A stretch of DNA of 33,133 bases from Streptomyces sp. FH025 (lineage in GTDB: Bacteria; Actinomycetota; Actinomycetes; Streptomycetales; Streptomycetaceae): positions 1 to 33,133 of the forward strand of contig NZ_JAFLNG010000009.1 of assembly GCF_017427025.1 (NCBI RefSeq), given 5' to 3'. The position numbers and the translations under genes are program-made. This document shows, in pieces, positions 30,527-33,133 of the stretch. The notes beneath the pieces were generated by a model. The model was not told where the DNA came from. It worked only from the letters and a program-made list of their open reading frames with translations, and did no database searches. The number at the start of each line of letters is the position of its first letter. Position 1 is the stretch's first letter.

Positions 30527-32467
30527 CTACAGGGCGTGGGTGAGGCGGTCGGTCAACAGGCGGGTGAAGCGGGCCGGGTCGGGCAGGTCACCGCCTTCGG
30601 CGAGCAGGGCGCTGCCGTGGACGAGTTCGGCGATGTCGGCGAGCGTCGGATCATCGGCTCCTGCCTGGTGAGCCTGGTGCAGGGCGGTGATGAGGGGGTG
30701 GGTGGGGTTGAGTTCGAGGATGCGCTTGACCTGGGGAAGTTCCTGGCCCATCGCCCTGTACATCTTCTCCAGGGTGGGGGTCAGGTCGTGGGCGTCGCCG
30801 ACCAGGCACGCGGCGGAGGTGGTGAGCCGGGTGGAGAGGCGGACCTGCTTGACGTGCTCGGCCAGGGTGGTCTGCAGCCACGCGAGGAGGGCGGCGAAGT
30901 CCTGTTCGCGCTGGGCCTTGTCCGCCTTCGCCTCGTCACTGCCGTCGCTGTCGGCGTCGTTGTCGAGGTCGACCTGGCCCTTGGCGATGGACTGGAAGCG
31001 GTGGCCGTCGAAAGCGGGGATCTGGTCGGTCCAGACCTCGTCGACGGGGTCGGTGAGGATCAGGACCTCGTAGCCCTTGGCGGCGAAGGCCTCCATGTGC
31101 GGGGAGTTCTCCACCATGGCGCGGTTCTCGCCGGTCAGGTAGTAGATGGTGTCCTGGCCCTCCCTCATCCGCGCGACGTACTCGCGCAGCGTGGTCGCCT
31201 TCTCCGCATCGTGGGTGGAGGCGGCGCTGACCAGTTCCAACAGGGTGTCGGTGTTGTCGCGGTCCTCGATCAGGCCCTCCTTGAGGACCCGGCCGAACTG
31301 CTCCCACACCTTCGTGTAGGTCTCGCTGTTCTTGGTCTGCAGGTCCTTGACGGCGGTCAGGACCTTCTTGACCAGGCGCCGGCGAACCGCAGTGATCTGG
31401 CGGTCGTGCTGCAGGATCTCGCGGGAGACGTTCAGCGACAGGTCGTGGGCGTCGACGACACCCTTGACGAAGCGCAGGTAGTTCGGCATCAGCGCGTCGC
31501 AGTCGTCCATGATGAACACGCGCTTGACGTACAGCTGCACGCCCCGCCTGGTGTCGCGGGAGAACAGGTCGAACGGGGCGTGGGCGGGGATGAACAGCAG
31601 CGCCTCGTACTCGAAGGTGCCCTCGGCGCGCATGTGGATGGTCTCGGCGGGGGCCTGCCAGTCGTGGCTGATCTGCTGGTAGAACTCGCTGTACTCGGTC
31701 TCGGTCACCTCCGAGCGCGGGCGTGCCCACAGGGCCTTCATCGAGTTCAGCGTCTCCGGCACGCTGGTGGCCTCGTCTGCGGTGCCGGATTCGGCGTCCG
31801 CGCTGACGGGTTCGGTGGCCATGCGGATGGGCCAGCGGATGAAGTCCGAGTACTGCTTGACGATCTGGCGGATCTTCCATGCCGCGAGGTAGTCGCCGAG
31901 CCCGTCCTCGCCGTCCTCCGGCTTGAGGTGCAGCGTGACCGAGGTGCCCACCGGCAGACCGTCGGCCGGCGCGATGGTGTAGGTGCCCTCGCCGTCGGAC
32001 TCCCACACAGTGCCCTGCTCGGTGCCGGCGCGGCGGGTCTGGAGGGTGACCTTGTCGGCGACCATGAACGCCGAGTAGAAGCCGACGCCGAACTGACCGA
32101 TCAGGCTCTGCGCCGCGTCCGCGTCCTTGGCCTCCTTGATCTTGGCCAGCAGGCCGGCGGTGCCGGACTTGGCGATGGTGCCGATCAGGTCGACGACATC
32201 CTCGCGGGTCATACCGATGCCGTTGTCCCGCACCGTCAGGGTGCGGGCCTCCTTGTCGACCTCCAGCGTGATGTGCAGGTCGGAAGTGTCGACTTCGAGG
32301 TCGGAGTCGGTGAGGGATTCCAGGCGGAGCTTGTCGAGGGCGTCGGAGGCGTTGGAGATCAGCTCGCGCAGGAAGATGTCCTTGTTCGAGTAGATCGAGT
32401 GGATCACCAGCTGCAACAGTTGGCGGGTCTCCGCCTGGAACTCCAGCGTCTCGGTCGTAGCGGCCAC
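30527..32467 (-). CDS. htpG: Molecular chaperone HtpG (Hsp90 family)
   Basis: A 646-residue cytosolic Hsp90 chaperone. The ATP site is complete: ELISNASDA (35-43, with Glu35 and Asn39), DNGIGM (81-86), GTIAKSGT (96-103) and GQFGVGFYSAFMVAD (124-138). The middle domain includes a conserved FSRDTRRGVQLYVKRVFI segment and LNVSREILQ, and the C-terminal dimerisation domain is present. The length is normal. GTG 32467 follows AAGGAG; the frame extends 21 codons further upstream without Hsp90 sequence. It lies 93 nt after a frameshifted gene on the same strand. No HspR or CIRCE-type heat-shock operator is visible upstream. Confidence 0.97.
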   Translation of the reverse strand: MAATTETLEFQAETRQLLQLVIHSIYSNKDIFLRELISNASDALDKLRLESLTDSDLEVDTSDLHITLEVDKEARTLTVRDNGIGMTREDVVDLIGTIAKSGTAGLLAKIKEAKDADAAQSLIGQFGVGFYSAFMVADKVTLQTRRAGTEQGTVWESDGEGTYTIAPADGLPVGTSVTLHLKPEDGEDGLGDYLAAWKIRQIVKQYSDFIRWPIRMATEPVSADAESGTADEATSVPETLNSMKALWARPRSEVTETEYSEFYQQISHDWQAPAETIHMRAEGTFEYEALLFIPAHAPFDLFSRDTRRGVQLYVKRVFIMDDCDALMPNYLRFVKGVVDAHDLSLNVSREILQHDRQITAVRRRLVKKVLTAVKDLQTKNSETYTKVWEQFGRVLKEGLIEDRDNTDTLLELVSAASTHDAEKATTLREYVARMREGQDTIYYLTGENRAMVENSPHMEAFAAKGYEVLILTDPVDEVWTDQIPAFDGHRFQSIAKGQVDLDNDADSDGSDEAKADKAQREQDFAALLAWLQTTLAEHVKQVRLSTRLTTSAACLVGDAHDLTPTLEKMYRAMGQELPQVKRILELNPTHPLITALHQAHQAGADDPTLADIAELVHGSALLAEGGDLPDPARFTRLLTDRLTHAL

Positions 32468-32560
32468 GGGAGGCGTCTCCTTCAGTGGAAAAGGGTTTCG
32501 GTTCGGGTCGGGTCGGGTTGCCGGGGCCAAACGGCGTGCCGCGTGACCGGCTGCGGGTGT

Positions 32561-33072
32561 TCAGATATGGCTGAGGGGCTGGTAGGGCTGCTCGGGGCGG
32601 GCGGCGCCGGGACGAGCGGTGCCGTAGCACGACAGGAAGAGCTTCCAGCCGTCGCGGCACTCCAGCGTGGCGCCATAGCGCACCGCCGGCGGATCCGGGT
32701 GGGTGCTGTACCGGTCGACCCGAACGACATCACCGGACGTGCCGTCGGCCGTGGCGGCAGCGACCAGGGCCTGCTCGACAAGGGCCACCGCCACAGGCCG
32801 GCTCGTGAGGTCCGGCACCTGCGTCTCCTCGGTGGCAGTGCCAGTGGCGGCCTGGACGGCGGCGGGGCCGCCGGCGCCGGGATGGTCCACCACACCTGTC
32901 CGCCGCCGTCCAGGGTCACGGTCAGTCCGTAGGGGCTGTCGTCGCTGCGCCTGTCGGCGTCGGCGATGCCCGGTATGTCGGGGGCGTGTGTGATCAGCAG
33001 CTGCTGCAGGTCGGCTGGAGTCATGGGCGTCGATTGGGAGTCGATTGGGATCGGAATACGGATGGTCTTCAC
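32561..33072 (-). pseudogene. Hypothetical gene with an apparent frameshift
   Basis: The first half reads from GTG 33072 (GAGG upstream) through MTPADLQQLLITHAPDIPGI and a GQVWWTIPAPA segment. The second half, in the -1 frame, gives ATEETQVPDLTSRPVAVALV through WKLFLSCYGTA to a stop at 32561. Both halves have strong third-position GC only on their own side of about 32865-32890, a GCC/GGC-rich low-complexity stretch. So one gene of about 170 codons is split by a missing base, a sequencing error or a true mutation. No family is recognised. It lies just upstream of htpG. Confidence 0.55.
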
Positions 33073-33133
33073 GCGAGGGCCTCAAGGCGTCAACTCGCGC
33101 TCCGCGTGCCGGGGCGGGCTTGCGGCTGCGAAC

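Noticed and set aside
30332..32932. 866-codon plus-strand frame opposite htpG
   Set aside because: htpG on the minus strand is unmistakable; the plus frame is a Val/Gly-rich shadow.

Overview
The window is very GC-rich actinomycete DNA. Coding frames have G or C in almost every third position, GTG and TTG starts are used, Shine-Dalgarno sequences are purine-rich, secreted proteins carry Ala-rich Sec or twin-arginine signals, and large LuxR-type LAL regulators are present. This fits Streptomyces, Kitasatospora or a close relative; I cannot name a species. The mix of redox enzymes, hydrolases, secreted proteins, regulators and gene remnants looks like accessory, chromosome-arm-like DNA. No tRNA, rRNA, CRISPR array or intact insertion sequence was seen.

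Layout. (1) 1-2500: two short-chain dehydrogenases (the first cut by the window edge) run leftward, divergent from an XRE/MmyB-like regulator. (2) 2.8-6.1 kb: a cofactor-free haloperoxidase-type hydrolase, an AraC-type regulator with an odd C-terminal extension, the stub of a decayed dehydrogenase, and an Ohr peroxide-resistance protein. (3) 6.3-9.9 kb: a truncated LAL ATPase followed after 6 nt by a full LAL regulator. (4) 9.9-12.3 kb: two divergent alpha/beta hydrolases, one Tat-exported with an Asp nucleophile, plus a 66-residue protein. (5) 12.3-19.2 kb: a PhzF-like isomerase with twin operator-like palindromes over its promoter, then two convergent LAL regulators. (6) 19.4-21.2 kb: a VOC protein and a Tat-exported epoxide hydrolase. 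(7) 21.7-23.0 kb: two small secreted proteins (crystallin/I36-inhibitor type) transcribed divergently. (8) 23.1-26.9 kb: a 1242-residue secreted protein joining a beta-helix, a CdtB-like nuclease with its full catalytic set, and a ricin-like lectin tail. (9) 27.0-29.5 kb: a PrnB/IDO-like heme enzyme coupled to an ATP-grasp ligase. (10) 29.5-33.1 kb: an AraC remnant, a secreted ricin-type lectin, htpG and a frameshifted gene.

The strongest candidates for something undescribed are three. First, the single-chain beta-helix/CdtB/lectin protein, which recalls a cytolethal distending toxin whose nuclease and lectin parts are fused. A free secreted lectin lies about 3 kb away. Second, the PrnB-like plus ATP-grasp pair, which could make a small modified dipeptide. 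Third, a recurring oriented promoter element, GTCAnnTGACyGATGy, found by eye in three separate intergenic regions and facing the downstream gene. It may tie the exported hydrolase, the two small secreted proteins and the AraC/dehydrogenase-stub locus into one regulon.
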